From: an uncultured Prevotellaceae bacterium
Lineage (GTDB): Bacteria; Bacteroidota; Bacteroidia; Bacteroidales; Muribaculaceae
Direction: 5' to 3'
Length of the DNA: 64,000 nucleotides
Assembly (NCBI GenBank): GCA_900317325.1
Contig: ONGE01000002.1
Coordinates: 62,001 to 126,000, forward strand
Part shown: positions 33,037 through 42,252 of the stretch, piece by piece
Position numbering within the stretch: the stretch's first letter is position 1
How the letters are laid out: each line of letters begins with the position of its first letter
Notes under the pieces: model-generated
Told to the model about the DNA's origin: nothing
Databases searched by the model: none
What the model saw: the letters and a program-made list of their open reading frames with translations, nothing else
Program-made: the position numbers and the translations under genes

Positions 33037-35250
33037 ATGAATACAATGGTAAAGATTGTAATGGCTATGGCAGCCATGGCGTGGGCAGTCAACAGCATGG
33101 CACAAGATGCCACGGGACAAGACTCAGCAGCCGTTGAGTGGGGCGACACATTGCAGTTGCAAGACGTGGAAGTGGTGACGATGCGCCAGCTGGTCAAGAC
33201 GCTGGACGACCGATTGAGTTACAATGTGCAGGCCGACCCCGAGGCGCGCACGAGCACCGTGCTCGACATGCTGCGCAAGGTGCCGCTGGTGAGCGTTGAC
33301 GGCGAGGACAACGTGCGTGTCAACGGCGGCGGGAGTTTCAAGATTTATAAGAACGGCCACCCCGACCCGGCTTTGTCGTCCAACCCCAGGGAGGTGCTGC
33401 GGGCCATGCCGGCCAGCGTGATCAAGCGCATCGAGGTCATCACCGAGCCCGGTGCCCGCTATGACGCCGAGGGTGCGACGGCCATCCTGAATATCGTCAC
33501 CGTCGAGGGTGTGCGCATCGAGGGTGTCAACGGCACGGTGTCGGCATCGGTCAACACCTTCGGCTCGCCCAATGCGAGTGCCTATGTCGCGGCACGAGTT
33601 GGCAAGTTCACACTGGGAACGACGGCATTTTACCAGAAACAGGCACATCGCCAGTTTGCCGGTGAGAACGAGACATGGACCACCTATAAAGACACAGGCA
33701 TCACGATGTATAATCTCTATCGCAATGAGCAACCTGCGTGGGTCTATAGCCTCGATTTGAATGCCAGCCTGGAAATCGATTCGCTGAACCTGATTACAGC
33801 CTCCTTCGGTGGTTACCGTTATGGCCTGAATATCTACGGCGACAGCCACATCGAGTATCATGACGCGGCAGAGCAGTTGATGACGTCCTATGATAACCCG
33901 TTTAACTTGCCGCAGTATGGCTTCATGTCGTGGAACGGCCGTGCCGATTGGGAGCACCGCACCAGTCGCAAAGACGAAGTCCTGACCGCCTCCTACATGT
34001 TCTCGACCACGGGCCAGCACGAAGAGCAGTACGACACGCTCATCAACCTGGTCAATCCGCCGTTTGACTACACAGCCTACAGCAAGTGGGGCAAGGAACG
34101 CTTTATCGAGCACACGTGGCAACTCGACTACCAACTGCCGCTATGGGGGCATCACCTGCTGGAGGTGGGCGGCAAGTACATCATGCGCCTGAACAAGAGC
34201 CACAACCGCATGAGCTATGACGGAACGTCAGAGCTGAACACCGACACCCGCTTCAAGCACGACATGCACGTTGGTGCCGCCTATGCCTCGTGGCGCTACC
34301 AGGTGGGCGACTTCACCCTGCGCGGCGGCTTGCGCTACGAGTACAGCCACTTCCGCGCCAGTTATCCCAATGGCGACGGGGAGCCCTTTGGGCGCGACCT
34401 GCATGACGTGGTGCCCTCGGCAAGCGTTCACTGGCAACTGTCGCCGTTCAACAGCCTGCGCCTGTCATGGGCCACGAGCCTCAACCGTCCGGGCATTCAG
34501 TACCTTAATCCCGCCGTGAAGCGCTATACCACAACGATAGAGTATGGCAATCCGCACCTGTCGAGCGCCCGCAACAATATGCTGAGCATCAACTTCCAGC
34601 ACACGGGCAACCGCTTGACCTTCAACGTCAAGCCCACCTTGACCATCACCAACAACCTCATCGGACTCTATCGCTCCTCCCATGACGGTATCGTGTACAC
34701 GACCTATAACAACGATTGCCGTTACCTGATGGCCGGCGTGGGCGGTTTCCTGCAGTGGATGATGACAGCCAAGACCACCCTCGTCATGAACGGTGAGGTG
34801 GCTTACAAGCGTTACCGCAATCCCTCCCAAGACATCACCAACAGCGGCTGGGGCGGCAACCTGTATGCCCAGCTGACTCAACAACTGCCGTGGAAGCTGC
34901 GGGCGACAGCGACCTGCATGTGGTACGGCATCGGCCATGACCTGCGTCATGTGTATGGCTACAGCACCATGCCCGACCCCACCATCATGCTGGGACTGTC
35001 ACGCTCTTTCCTCAAGGACAACCGCCTGACCGTGCGCCTGACCGCCAACTCCATCTTTCACAAGTACCAGGTGGACAAGAGTTACATTACTCAAGGCGAC
35101 TACGTGAACCATGGCGTGGGGCACTACAACCAGCGCAACGTGCAACTCTCGTTGAGCTACGCCTTTGGCTCCAGCAACACCCGCGTCAAGCAGACCGATA
35201 AGACTGTCGAGAACGATGATCTGGTGGGCGGCCTGAGAAGCGGCAACTGA
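33037..35250 (+). CDS. TonB-receptor-like outer-membrane beta-barrel protein
   Basis: 737 residues. Signal peptide (about 1-22), then directly a plug-like domain (about 40-165) with TSTVLDMLRKVPLVSVDGED, FKIYKNGHPDP and RIEVITEPGARYDAEGATA, followed by a long barrel of the OMP_b-brl_3 type. The carboxypeptidase-like N-terminal domain common in this family is missing or very short. No TonB box is obvious. It is divergent from the two-component operon and stands alone, without SusD. Ligand unknown. Confidence 0.85.
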   Translation: MNTMVKIVMAMAAMAWAVNSMAQDATGQDSAAVEWGDTLQLQDVEVVTMRQLVKTLDDRLSYNVQADPEARTSTVLDMLRKVPLVSVDGEDNVRVNGGGSFKIYKNGHPDPALSSNPREVLRAMPASVIKRIEVITEPGARYDAEGATAILNIVTVEGVRIEGVNGTVSASVNTFGSPNASAYVAARVGKFTLGTTAFYQKQAHRQFAGENETWTTYKDTGITMYNLYRNEQPAWVYSLDLNASLEIDSLNLITASFGGYRYGLNIYGDSHIEYHDAAEQLMTSYDNPFNLPQYGFMSWNGRADWEHRTSRKDEVLTASYMFSTTGQHEEQYDTLINLVNPPFDYTAYSKWGKERFIEHTWQLDYQLPLWGHHLLEVGGKYIMRLNKSHNRMSYDGTSELNTDTRFKHDMHVGAAYASWRYQVGDFTLRGGLRYEYSHFRASYPNGDGEPFGRDLHDVVPSASVHWQLSPFNSLRLSWATSLNRPGIQYLNPAVKRYTTTIEYGNPHLSSARNNMLSINFQHTGNRLTFNVKPTLTITNNLIGLYRSSHDGIVYTTYNNDCRYLMAGVGGFLQWMMTAKTTLVMNGEVAYKRYRNPSQDITNSGWGGNLYAQLTQQLPWKLRATATCMWYGIGHDLRHVYGYSTMPDPTIMLGLSRSFLKDNRLTVRLTANSIFHKYQVDKSYITQGDYVNHGVGHYNQRNVQLSLSYAFGSSNTRVKQTDKTVENDDLVGGLRSGN

Positions 35251-35532
35251 TGGCGACAGTAGCTGGTATCCTGCTGAACGAGCAACAAACTCTGCTGCAC
35301 TAGCGCCCTTACCTTAACGTGAGTTTGACGGAATTCTGTTAGAAACCTCCGTGAGTAGAGACGCAAAATTTTGCGTCTCAGGGTCAGCCTTTAGTCATGT
35401 TCAACGATTGGAGACGCAAAATTTTGCGTCTCTACATAGCGAATAAAATGAGCATCAACGATTTATCTTCGACAAATTAGTACAAATGGCATCAATCCCG
35501 CAGGGTTGGGCAAGTACCTGTATCACAACCTT

Positions 35533-35569
35533 AAAAATCCCTCATGCCCGCGAGAGGGCACGAGGGATT
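35533..35569 (-). terminator. Orphan terminator hairpin in the duplicated block
   Basis: AATCCCTCATGCCC pairs with GGGCACGAGGGATT (one mismatch), with a T run on the minus side. It corresponds to the terminator of the 42193-43677 gene but now follows only a gene remnant. Confidence 0.7.
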
Positions 35570-35592
35570 CCTTATTGGCTTTATTGAAGATT

Positions 35593-35652
35593 TCAATTCT
35601 GGGGAATACTCATCACTTAATTGATGAGGGTGATCACATCGGTGATGTTCAC
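35593..35652 (-). pseudogene. Remnant of a dockerin-domain C-terminus
   Basis: On the minus strand the 3' end reads VNITDVITLIN, stop, VMSIPQN, stop. The intact gene at 42193 has LINYVMSIPQN at the same place, so the Tyr codon has become TAA (35617-35619). Similarity to dockerin coding sequence ends near 35652. It is a scar of a lost gene or a by-product of block duplication. Confidence 0.75.
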
Positions 35653-35956
35653 ATTTGTATTAACCATCCCGAGATAACTACCAGCAAGAGCCAACCGCTT
35701 TTCATAGGGAAAATTCGCCCGGGTGCACATTTTACCGTTTGAATTGATAGTTAAACTATTAAACAGCAAAGATTTGAAGTCAAATTACAGACAACTGACC
35801 TATGACTAAGTGCAAGCGATTGCACAAAATTTTTGAAAAAAAAGTGGTAAATGACTATTATCAGTAATTAATTATTAGTAATTTTGTGCGATTTTAAGAG
35901 TTTCAGGAAGAAGAAGCATACAAACCTTATTGTTTAACTTAATAATCAAACTAACA

Positions 35957-37171
35957 ATGAAAAAATTAACGCTGTTTTTATCAATGATTATTGCCCTTAT
36001 TAGCTTCAATGCTAATGCAGGAATGTACATTGTGGGTAATGCCCCCTTTGGCGACTGGCAACCCGACGCTGGTGTGGAAATGACCTATGAGAATGGCCTT
36101 TACACCTACAAGGCCACCATTTCGGGCTCTGTTTGGTTTGTGTTTGCCAACCAACTGGAGGCTGATTGGGACATCTTCAACGACAATTACCGTATTGGCC
36201 CAACAAACGGTAACGAGACCGTTAAGCTTGGTGTCGATTACAGCACCCAAATTGCTCATACTAACGATGGCGCCTACCAATTCGTTGGTACTGGTCTTGA
36301 GTACACCTTCACCTTTGACGAGGCGAACATGACGTTCAGGATTGATTGCGATATAGAGCGTGGCGACGTGAACGCCGACGGCGCTGTCAATATTAGTGAC
36401 GTGACAATCCTGATTGGCCTGCTGATGAGCGGCAACACCGACGACCTCACCGCCGCTGCCGACTGCAACATGGACGGCAGCATCAACATCAGCGACGTGA
36501 CGTCCTTGATTAACTTCATGATGAGCGGCAGCTGGCCCGTGCCCGAGATGGTTTACACCGTAGCCGGTACCGAGAGCGTCTTTGGCAGCGACTGGGATCC
36601 CGCCGATGAAAACAACAACATGGTAAAGGGCGCCGATGGCGTTTACACCTTGACCAAGACGGGCGTCAACGTGACCGACAACTTCGAGTTCAAGATTGTG
36701 GGCAACCACGACTGGGGTGTGTATGAGTATCCCGTCGGCATGGGCAACAACCATGTTGTTGAAGTAGCCGAGGAAGGCGTTTATACCATCGTCATCACCT
36801 TCAAGCCCGAGGTTGAGGAAGGAGAAGACCACATCACCTGCACGCTGACCAAGACTGGTGAAATTGAGCACGTTTACACCGTTGTAGGTACCTACAACCT
36901 GTTTGGAGAAGACTGGGACCTCAACTGCGAGCAGAACAACATGGTCAAGGGTGATGACGGTATCTACCGTTTGAACAAGGCCGGTTGGTTCCAGGAGGGT
37001 GCCGACATCAGGTTCAAGGTCGTTCAAGATCACTCCTATACCCATTCATGGCCCGCTGAGGACTTCCAAATTGGCGTTTACAAGACTGGTGCCTTCAACT
37101 TTGAGATTGTCTTCAATCCCTACAATAACGACGAAGATAAGGTTCACGTCGTTATTACCGAGATTTTCTAA
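35957..37171 (+). CDS. Secreted SusE/F-like protein with an internal dockerin
   Basis: 404 residues from the ATG at 35957 (MKKLTLFLSM), which gives a clean signal peptide ending NANAG. Domains in order: an N-terminal SusF-like beta-sandwich (about 22-128, MYIVGNAPFGDW), a two-loop dockerin (about 135-192, GDVNADGAVNISDVTILIG and DCNMDGSINISDVTSLIN), then two SusE/F-type domains (about 199-295 and 303-404) beginning VYTVAGTESVFGSDWD and VYTVVGTYNLFGEDWD. Such sandwiches bind glycans in SusE/F. There is no lipobox. The last domain is almost identical in DNA to the end of the next gene. Confidence 0.8.
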   Translation: MKKLTLFLSMIIALISFNANAGMYIVGNAPFGDWQPDAGVEMTYENGLYTYKATISGSVWFVFANQLEADWDIFNDNYRIGPTNGNETVKLGVDYSTQIAHTNDGAYQFVGTGLEYTFTFDEANMTFRIDCDIERGDVNADGAVNISDVTILIGLLMSGNTDDLTAAADCNMDGSINISDVTSLINFMMSGSWPVPEMVYTVAGTESVFGSDWDPADENNNMVKGADGVYTLTKTGVNVTDNFEFKIVGNHDWGVYEYPVGMGNNHVVEVAEEGVYTIVITFKPEVEEGEDHITCTLTKTGEIEHVYTVVGTYNLFGEDWDLNCEQNNMVKGDDGIYRLNKAGWFQEGADIRFKVVQDHSYTHSWPAEDFQIGVYKTGAFNFEIVFNPYNNDEDKVHVVITEIF

Positions 37172-37444
37172 GAGAGTCATCTATTGAACTGATTCTTTAA
37201 TAGAGTTGTCCACCCTATTTTTGCGGCAATGAAATGACACATAAAATTCATTGCCGCAAAGAAAAGGGCGGACATCTCTGTTTTTTTAGTATTTTTGCAT
37301 ACAAAATAAGAATAACCATTATTCAATTCGCCTCGTTATATGTGTTAAGTACTCTGGTTTCTAACATTTAAAGCTTATTGATTGTTACTCATGTGATATC
37401 TCGTGTAAAGACAATATCTTATAACTACTTTAATTCTTACTTTT

Positions 37445-39427
37445 ATGAATAAACTATTGTTCTTGTTGTTGAGTGCCGCCGTTACAGTAGCTGTTACAGC
37501 AGGCATTACCCATACTGACATTCAGAAGAATAGCATCTCGCACAAGGCCACAGCGGCCAAGTTGACCAAGGCGACTCATGCTACTGGCGCTGCTACGCCC
37601 ACGGTTCCCGGACAATTCCATGGCTGGGACAGGCAGGCATCTCATGCCTTGAGGTCGGATCACGCAATCACGTGGGACTTTGAAGATGAAAATCAATTCG
37701 ATGAATTCAATTGCATCGATAATGATGGTGACGGCTTCAACTGGTACTATATCACCAACGCAGACCATGAGTGGGACTCCTGGATGAATTATGAAACTCA
37801 CAGTGGCGATGGAATCGTTTGCTCAAAGAGTTATTACCAAGAAGACCATCGTCCCCTCACGCCTGACAACTGGCTGATTTCTCCTAGGATGATTCTGGGC
37901 ACTACTTTGTCCTTCTTCGCCATGGGTCAGGATGATAATGATTGTTACGAGAAGTTTGGTGTATATGTATGCGTTGGCACCCCTACTGGAGTGGACGACT
38001 TCGTGCAGCTTGGTAATGATTTTACCACTACTGACGAGTATCAGGAGTTTGTAGTTGATCTGAGCGCGTATGAAGGCCAAGTTGGTCACTTTGCTATTGT
38101 TCACCACAATGTCAGTGGCCAGTTTATCCTGAACATCGATGACATCACCACCGATGGTAACATCTTGCCTCCCCCTGAAACTCCCGAAGTGAGAGTTACA
38201 CCTCGATCCACCACCGCCGTCGTGGAATGGGACGCCGGCGAAGGCGAATTGAATTGGAACCTGCGCTATCGTCTCTGGCGTGACATCTTAGGCAACCCCT
38301 TAGACTGCGACTTTAACGATGAGAACTATGACCTGAAAAAAGCCGGATGGACTCTCGATGATGCTGATGGTGATGGTAGAAATTGGCGCGTGGACAACGG
38401 TCATCTGTATTCAGAGTCTTATGATCCTACCGCTGACGTAGGATTATATCCCAATAACTACCTATACTCACCTGAGATCAAGTTGCAAGGCATTCTCAGG
38501 TTCACCTATTGGGAGATATCTGATTTGGGCCGACATTATTTTGATAGATTCATGGTCTATGCCCAGATCGGTGAAGAGATGCATCCCCTGGCTGACGAAG
38601 ACTATGTGGCAACAAGAGACCGTATGACTGAAACGATTGACTTGAACCAGTTTGGTGGCCAAGTGGGTCGCATTGTCTTCCGCCACTACAACTGCAAAAA
38701 TGAGTATGCCCTAGGTCTGGATGATATCTTCATTGGCAATCCTGATGCTGAGCTCATTGAACCTGCCGAGTGGACCGAGGTCAAAGCGTTAACCACGCCT
38801 AACTACACCATCAAGGGCCTGACACTCCAGACCAAGTATGAGGTTCAGGTTATGGCCTACAACGTGGTTAAACCGTCTGACTGGAGCAAGATTGTTGATT
38901 TCACGACTCTTGAAGAGGGTGCTGATGTTTTTGAACTTGGTGATGTCAACCATGATTTCGAGGTGAACATCACTGATGTTACCAATTTTATCGCCTACCT
39001 GCTCGACAATAGCAACATCATCTATAAGGAACAAGCCGACACCTATGGCGACGAAGCTATCAACATCACCGATGTGACGTCCTTGATTACCTATCTGATG
39101 AGCGGCAGCTGGCCCGTTGTGGAGCACGTTTACACCGTTGTCGGTACCTACAACCTGTTTGGAGAAGACTGGGACCTCAACTGCGAGCAGAACAACATGG
39201 TTAAGGGTGATGACGGTATCTACCGTTTGACCAAGGCCGGTTGGTTCCAGGAGGGTACCGAAATCTATTTCAAGGTCGTTCAAGACCACTCTTATACCCA
39301 TTCATGGCCCGCCGAAAACTTCCAGATTGGCGTCTACAAGACTGGTGCCTTCAATTATGAGATCGTCTTCAATCCCTATAATAACGACGAAGATAAGGTT
39401 CACGTCATTATTACCGAGATTTTCTAA
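37445..39427 (+). CDS. Multidomain adhesin: two cleaved-adhesin domains, Fn3-like, dockerin, SusE-like
   Basis: 660 residues with a signal peptide (about 1-22). Two choice-of-anchor J / cleaved-adhesin jelly rolls (about 70-240 and 290-440) show TWDFEDENQFDEFNCIDNDG, NWLISPRMIL and the DCDFNDENYDLKKAGWTLDD start of the second. A fibronectin-like segment (ETPEVRVTPRSTTAVVEWD, split around the second jelly roll) and TKYEVQVMAYN follow, then a dockerin (about 497-555) whose second loop has lost several calcium ligands (YGDEAINITD), and a C-terminal SusE-like domain. It looks like a surface binding protein. A -7 box, TATTTTTG, is at 37290-37297. Confidence 0.8.
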   Translation: MNKLLFLLLSAAVTVAVTAGITHTDIQKNSISHKATAAKLTKATHATGAATPTVPGQFHGWDRQASHALRSDHAITWDFEDENQFDEFNCIDNDGDGFNWYYITNADHEWDSWMNYETHSGDGIVCSKSYYQEDHRPLTPDNWLISPRMILGTTLSFFAMGQDDNDCYEKFGVYVCVGTPTGVDDFVQLGNDFTTTDEYQEFVVDLSAYEGQVGHFAIVHHNVSGQFILNIDDITTDGNILPPPETPEVRVTPRSTTAVVEWDAGEGELNWNLRYRLWRDILGNPLDCDFNDENYDLKKAGWTLDDADGDGRNWRVDNGHLYSESYDPTADVGLYPNNYLYSPEIKLQGILRFTYWEISDLGRHYFDRFMVYAQIGEEMHPLADEDYVATRDRMTETIDLNQFGGQVGRIVFRHYNCKNEYALGLDDIFIGNPDAELIEPAEWTEVKALTTPNYTIKGLTLQTKYEVQVMAYNVVKPSDWSKIVDFTTLEEGADVFELGDVNHDFEVNITDVTNFIAYLLDNSNIIYKEQADTYGDEAINITDVTSLITYLMSGSWPVVEHVYTVVGTYNLFGEDWDLNCEQNNMVKGDDGIYRLTKAGWFQEGTEIYFKVVQDHSYTHSWPAENFQIGVYKTGAFNYEIVFNPYNNDEDKVHVIITEIF

Positions 39428-39470
39428 GTGAACAACCTGTTGAGCTGATTCTTTTATAGAGTCCTTATAA

Positions 39471-39508
39471 GAAGAGGATGTGCCATCAAAATGTGGCACA
39501 TCCTCTTC
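39471..39508. terminator. Long hairpin between convergent genes
   Basis: A perfect 15-bp stem (39471-39485 / 39494-39508) with an eight-base loop. No long T run on either side, but the position between convergent genes at 39427 and 39536 suggests a bidirectional terminator. Confidence 0.6.
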
Positions 39509-39535
39509 GCATATCCTAGCTGGCTGATAGCAGTG

Positions 39536-41710
39536 CTATATTAATAAAGGAATTAGAGGGCAAGGCGCAGCCCCAGACGATTCACCGCCCATCAGATAGG
39601 TAATCAAGGATGTCACGTCGCTGATGTTTGTTACGCCATCAGCGTTGAAATCGGCGGCAGCGGGCATCTCGCCATCGGCCATCAACAGGTTGATCAGCGC
39701 GGTCACGTCGCTGATGTTGACGATGCCGTCGCCATTCACGTCGCCGCGAATGAAGGCAGACTTCTCGGAGAAGTAGCCCGGATTGTCGGGGCCGCCGTCG
39801 AGGTGGGCGTATTCCTCCTCGGTGTGGTTGGGATCGTAGGTCGTGCCCTGGCCGCCGACGAGGTTGTTGCAGTCCTGGAACATCTCAAAGCCGCTTCCTA
39901 TAGCTGAAGCGGTGCTCCAACCATCGCCCACATAGATGGTCTGCAGTTCCTGACAATATGCGAACATAGATCTCATGGTGGCCACATTAGCCGTGTTGAA
40001 ACTGCTTAAGTCAAGAATCTTTAGTTTGTTGCATTGAGCGAACAAGCCTGCCATAAAGGTCACCTTTTCGGTGTTGAAGTGACTCACGTCGATGCTTGAC
40101 AATGAGCTGCAATTAAGGAACATATCACCCATATCGGTCACCTCGCTGGTATTCAGATACTCCATGCCTGCGATAGACTTAAGAAACTGCATACCCATGA
40201 ACCAACTGTTGGTGGACGTCGGACGCGCATCGGCAAACGAGGGGTCAAAGACTGCATATTGCACAATGCCAGTGATTCCGTCATAAATCCAGGCGGGAAA
40301 GTTGTCTCCCGTGTTCAGTTCATAGATCTTGCCCGTGCGGCTATTGCGCTCGAAGTCGTAGTAGAACGTCAGGATATTGTTATCAAACACGGCATAGGCC
40401 ACAGGGTTGAACTTATCGGTCAAGTAGCCCGGGTTGCCCGTGCCGCCATCGATGTGGGCATAAGTCTTGTCCCTCGGGTTGGAGGCGTCCCAGGCTGTGC
40501 CCTGGCCGCCCACTAGGAGAAAGTTGTTTGCGAACATATGCTCTGATTGAGTGACGCAATCGGTGTTCCAGCCACTGCCCACATAGATGGTTTGCAGTTC
40601 GAGACAGAATGAGAACATCATGTCCATGTCGGTCACATTGGCCGTGTTCCAGTTGGACAGGTCAAGGGTCTTTAGTTTTTCGCAGTCCCCGAACATTGCG
40701 TACATCGAGGTCACCTTATCGGTGTTAAAGTGACTCACGTCGATGTGCTTCAAATTATTGCTGTGCCCGAACATCCAGTTCATAATGGTCACCTCGCTGG
40801 TGTTCAAGTACTCCAGGCCGATGATGGTGTCAATTTTATTCATCCCATAAAACCAAGCATAGGTTGTCGTTGGGCGGGCATCGGCGAACGAGGGGTCAAT
40901 GACCGCATTGGTCACCTCGCTACAGGTATGGTCCAGTTCCCAACCGACTCTGTTGAGTCCCACGTTCAGGTCATAGATCCTGCCCGGGCGGGAATCGCGC
41001 TGGTTGTCGTAGTAGAACGTCAGCGTCGTATTCTCGGGCGTGTAGCAGACATAGGACATGGTGCCTGCACTCAGGTAGCCCGGGTTGCCCGTGCCGCCGT
41101 CGATGTGGGCATAGTCGGCATCCACATGCGTGGCGTCATAGGCCGTGCCCCTGCCTCCCACGAGGCTTGTGCAGTCCTTGAACACATTATGAGAACTGGC
41201 AAGAGCCATCTCGCTCAGTCTCCAGCCGTCGCCCACGTAGATGGTCTGCAGAGCGCTGCAGTTCCTGAACATCTCACTCAAGTCGGTCACCTTCGCGAGG
41301 TTGAATTTTTCCAGGTTCAGGGTCGTCAACTTATAGCAGCGGTTGAACATGTCATCCATACGAATCACCTCGCTGGTGTTCAGGTACTCCAGACCTGTGA
41401 GGGCTTCAAGGTTCCTCATTCCGGAGAACCAGTAGAAAGTGCTCGTCGGGCGAGCACCGGCAAACGACGGATCAAAGACCACCTGCTTCACACTGAGATT
41501 GGTGAAATCGGTCACCCAACCAGGATCGGCGGGGCCTACGTTCAGGTCATAGGTTGTGCCCGTGCGGGTGCTGCGGTCGTTGTCGTAGTAGAACGACAGC
41601 GCCGCGTTGTCCGACGTGTACACAGCATAGGCCTCTTGGGCACTGACGCCCAGGGCGCACATCATGGCCGCCACAAGGACAACCATCCGAAAGAGTAATG
41701 AATTCTTCAT
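39536..41710 (-). CDS. BspA-type (DUF285) surface protein with C-terminal dockerin, three modules
   Basis: 724 residues from the ATG at 41710 (MKNSLLFRMVV). Signal peptide ends GVSAQ. Three consecutive modules of about 210 residues each start with AYAVYTSDNAALSFYYD-like text, continue through PSFADARPTTT and WFYGM, then DUF285 leucine-rich repeats (LEYLNTSEV, LDLSNWNTANVTDMDMMF) and end with AHIDGGTGNPGYL. A dockerin (about 655-710: RGDVNGDGIVNISDVTALIN, DFNADGVTNISDVTSLIT) is followed by a short hydrophobic tail. Such repeats mediate surface binding in BspA proteins; the ligand is unknown. Confidence 0.85.
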   Translation of the reverse strand: MKNSLLFRMVVLVAAMMCALGVSAQEAYAVYTSDNAALSFYYDNDRSTRTGTTYDLNVGPADPGWVTDFTNLSVKQVVFDPSFAGARPTSTFYWFSGMRNLEALTGLEYLNTSEVIRMDDMFNRCYKLTTLNLEKFNLAKVTDLSEMFRNCSALQTIYVGDGWRLSEMALASSHNVFKDCTSLVGGRGTAYDATHVDADYAHIDGGTGNPGYLSAGTMSYVCYTPENTTLTFYYDNQRDSRPGRIYDLNVGLNRVGWELDHTCSEVTNAVIDPSFADARPTTTYAWFYGMNKIDTIIGLEYLNTSEVTIMNWMFGHSNNLKHIDVSHFNTDKVTSMYAMFGDCEKLKTLDLSNWNTANVTDMDMMFSFCLELQTIYVGSGWNTDCVTQSEHMFANNFLLVGGQGTAWDASNPRDKTYAHIDGGTGNPGYLTDKFNPVAYAVFDNNILTFYYDFERNSRTGKIYELNTGDNFPAWIYDGITGIVQYAVFDPSFADARPTSTNSWFMGMQFLKSIAGMEYLNTSEVTDMGDMFLNCSSLSSIDVSHFNTEKVTFMAGLFAQCNKLKILDLSSFNTANVATMRSMFAYCQELQTIYVGDGWSTASAIGSGFEMFQDCNNLVGGQGTTYDPNHTEEEYAHLDGGPDNPGYFSEKSAFIRGDVNGDGIVNISDVTALINLLMADGEMPAAADFNADGVTNISDVTSLITYLMGGESSGAAPCPLIPLLI

Positions 41711-41742
41711 AACACAAACCATTTAAAATGAGATTCTTGTAA

Positions 41743-41757
41743 TTTGCTGCAAATTTA
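41743..41757 (-). promoter_or_regulatory. Shared BspA promoter element, copy 1
   Basis: TTTGCTGCAAATTTA on the plus strand; on the minus strand its TAAATTTG is a -7 box. The same element stands before the genes at 42193-43677 (43710-43724) and 49297-51156 (51189-51203). Confidence 0.55.
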
Positions 41758-41918
41758 CTAAAAAATATCGTTTTTAGACTCATAAAGTGCCTGAATTCAT
41801 GGCCTGTGACACCAGCAGATGGCAACACGCTCGCGATGGGAATGATACAGCAGTTGGCCCATCGATTTTTTCAATATTAATTTGGCGAATGTGGCGAATT
41901 ACACGAAAGAATGCTGAA

Positions 41919-42252
41919 TAACGTGAGTTTGACGGAATTCTGTTAGAAACCTCCGTGAGTAGAGACGCAAAATTTTGCGTCTCAGGGTCAGCCTTTAGTC
42001 ATGTTTGACGATTGGAGACGCAAAATTTTGCGTCTCTACATAGCGAATAAATTAAGAATCAACGATTTATCTTCGTCAAATTCGTGCAATTGGCAACGCT
42101 AAAGGTTGGGCAAGTACCTGTATCACAACCTTAAAATCCCTCATACCCACGAGAAGGGCATGAGGGATTCCTTATTGACTTTATTGAAGATTTCAATTCT
42201 GGGGAATACTCATCACGTAGTTGATGAGGGTGGTCACGTCGGTGATGTTCAA
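41919..42252. repeat. Direct-repeat copy 2 of the 340-bp intergenic block
   Basis: Nearly identical to 35315-35652. It includes palindromes at 41962-41983 and 42015-42036, the terminator at 42133-42169 and the intact 3' end of the gene at 42193. The gap 41711-42192 holds only this block plus an upstream region that is also shared with 43725-43830. Confidence 0.88.
42133..42169 (-). terminator. Terminator of the 42193-43677 gene
   Basis: Stem arms 42135-42148 and 42156-42169 (one mismatch) with a seven-base loop and a T run on the minus side, 24 bases past the stop codon. Confidence 0.75.

Larger units (their letters stand above)
35315..35652. repeat. Direct-repeat copy 1 of a 340-bp intergenic block
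   Basis: Nearly identical to 41919-42252. Both copies contain, in the same order, a leading TAACGTGAGTTTGACGG, two GAGACGCAAAA palindromes, a minus-strand hairpin terminator and the last codons of a dockerin gene. In this copy the dockerin end is broken. The stretch 35251-35956 holds no intact gene; besides this block it has an A/T-rich region and a -7 box, TAATTTTG, at 35879-35886 serving the next gene. Confidence 0.88.

Noticed and set aside
35506-35742. Short plus-strand frame in the 35.5-kb intergenic region
   Set aside because: It runs across a terminator hairpin and the reverse of a dockerin remnant; the same frame is seen at 42106, opposite a real gene.
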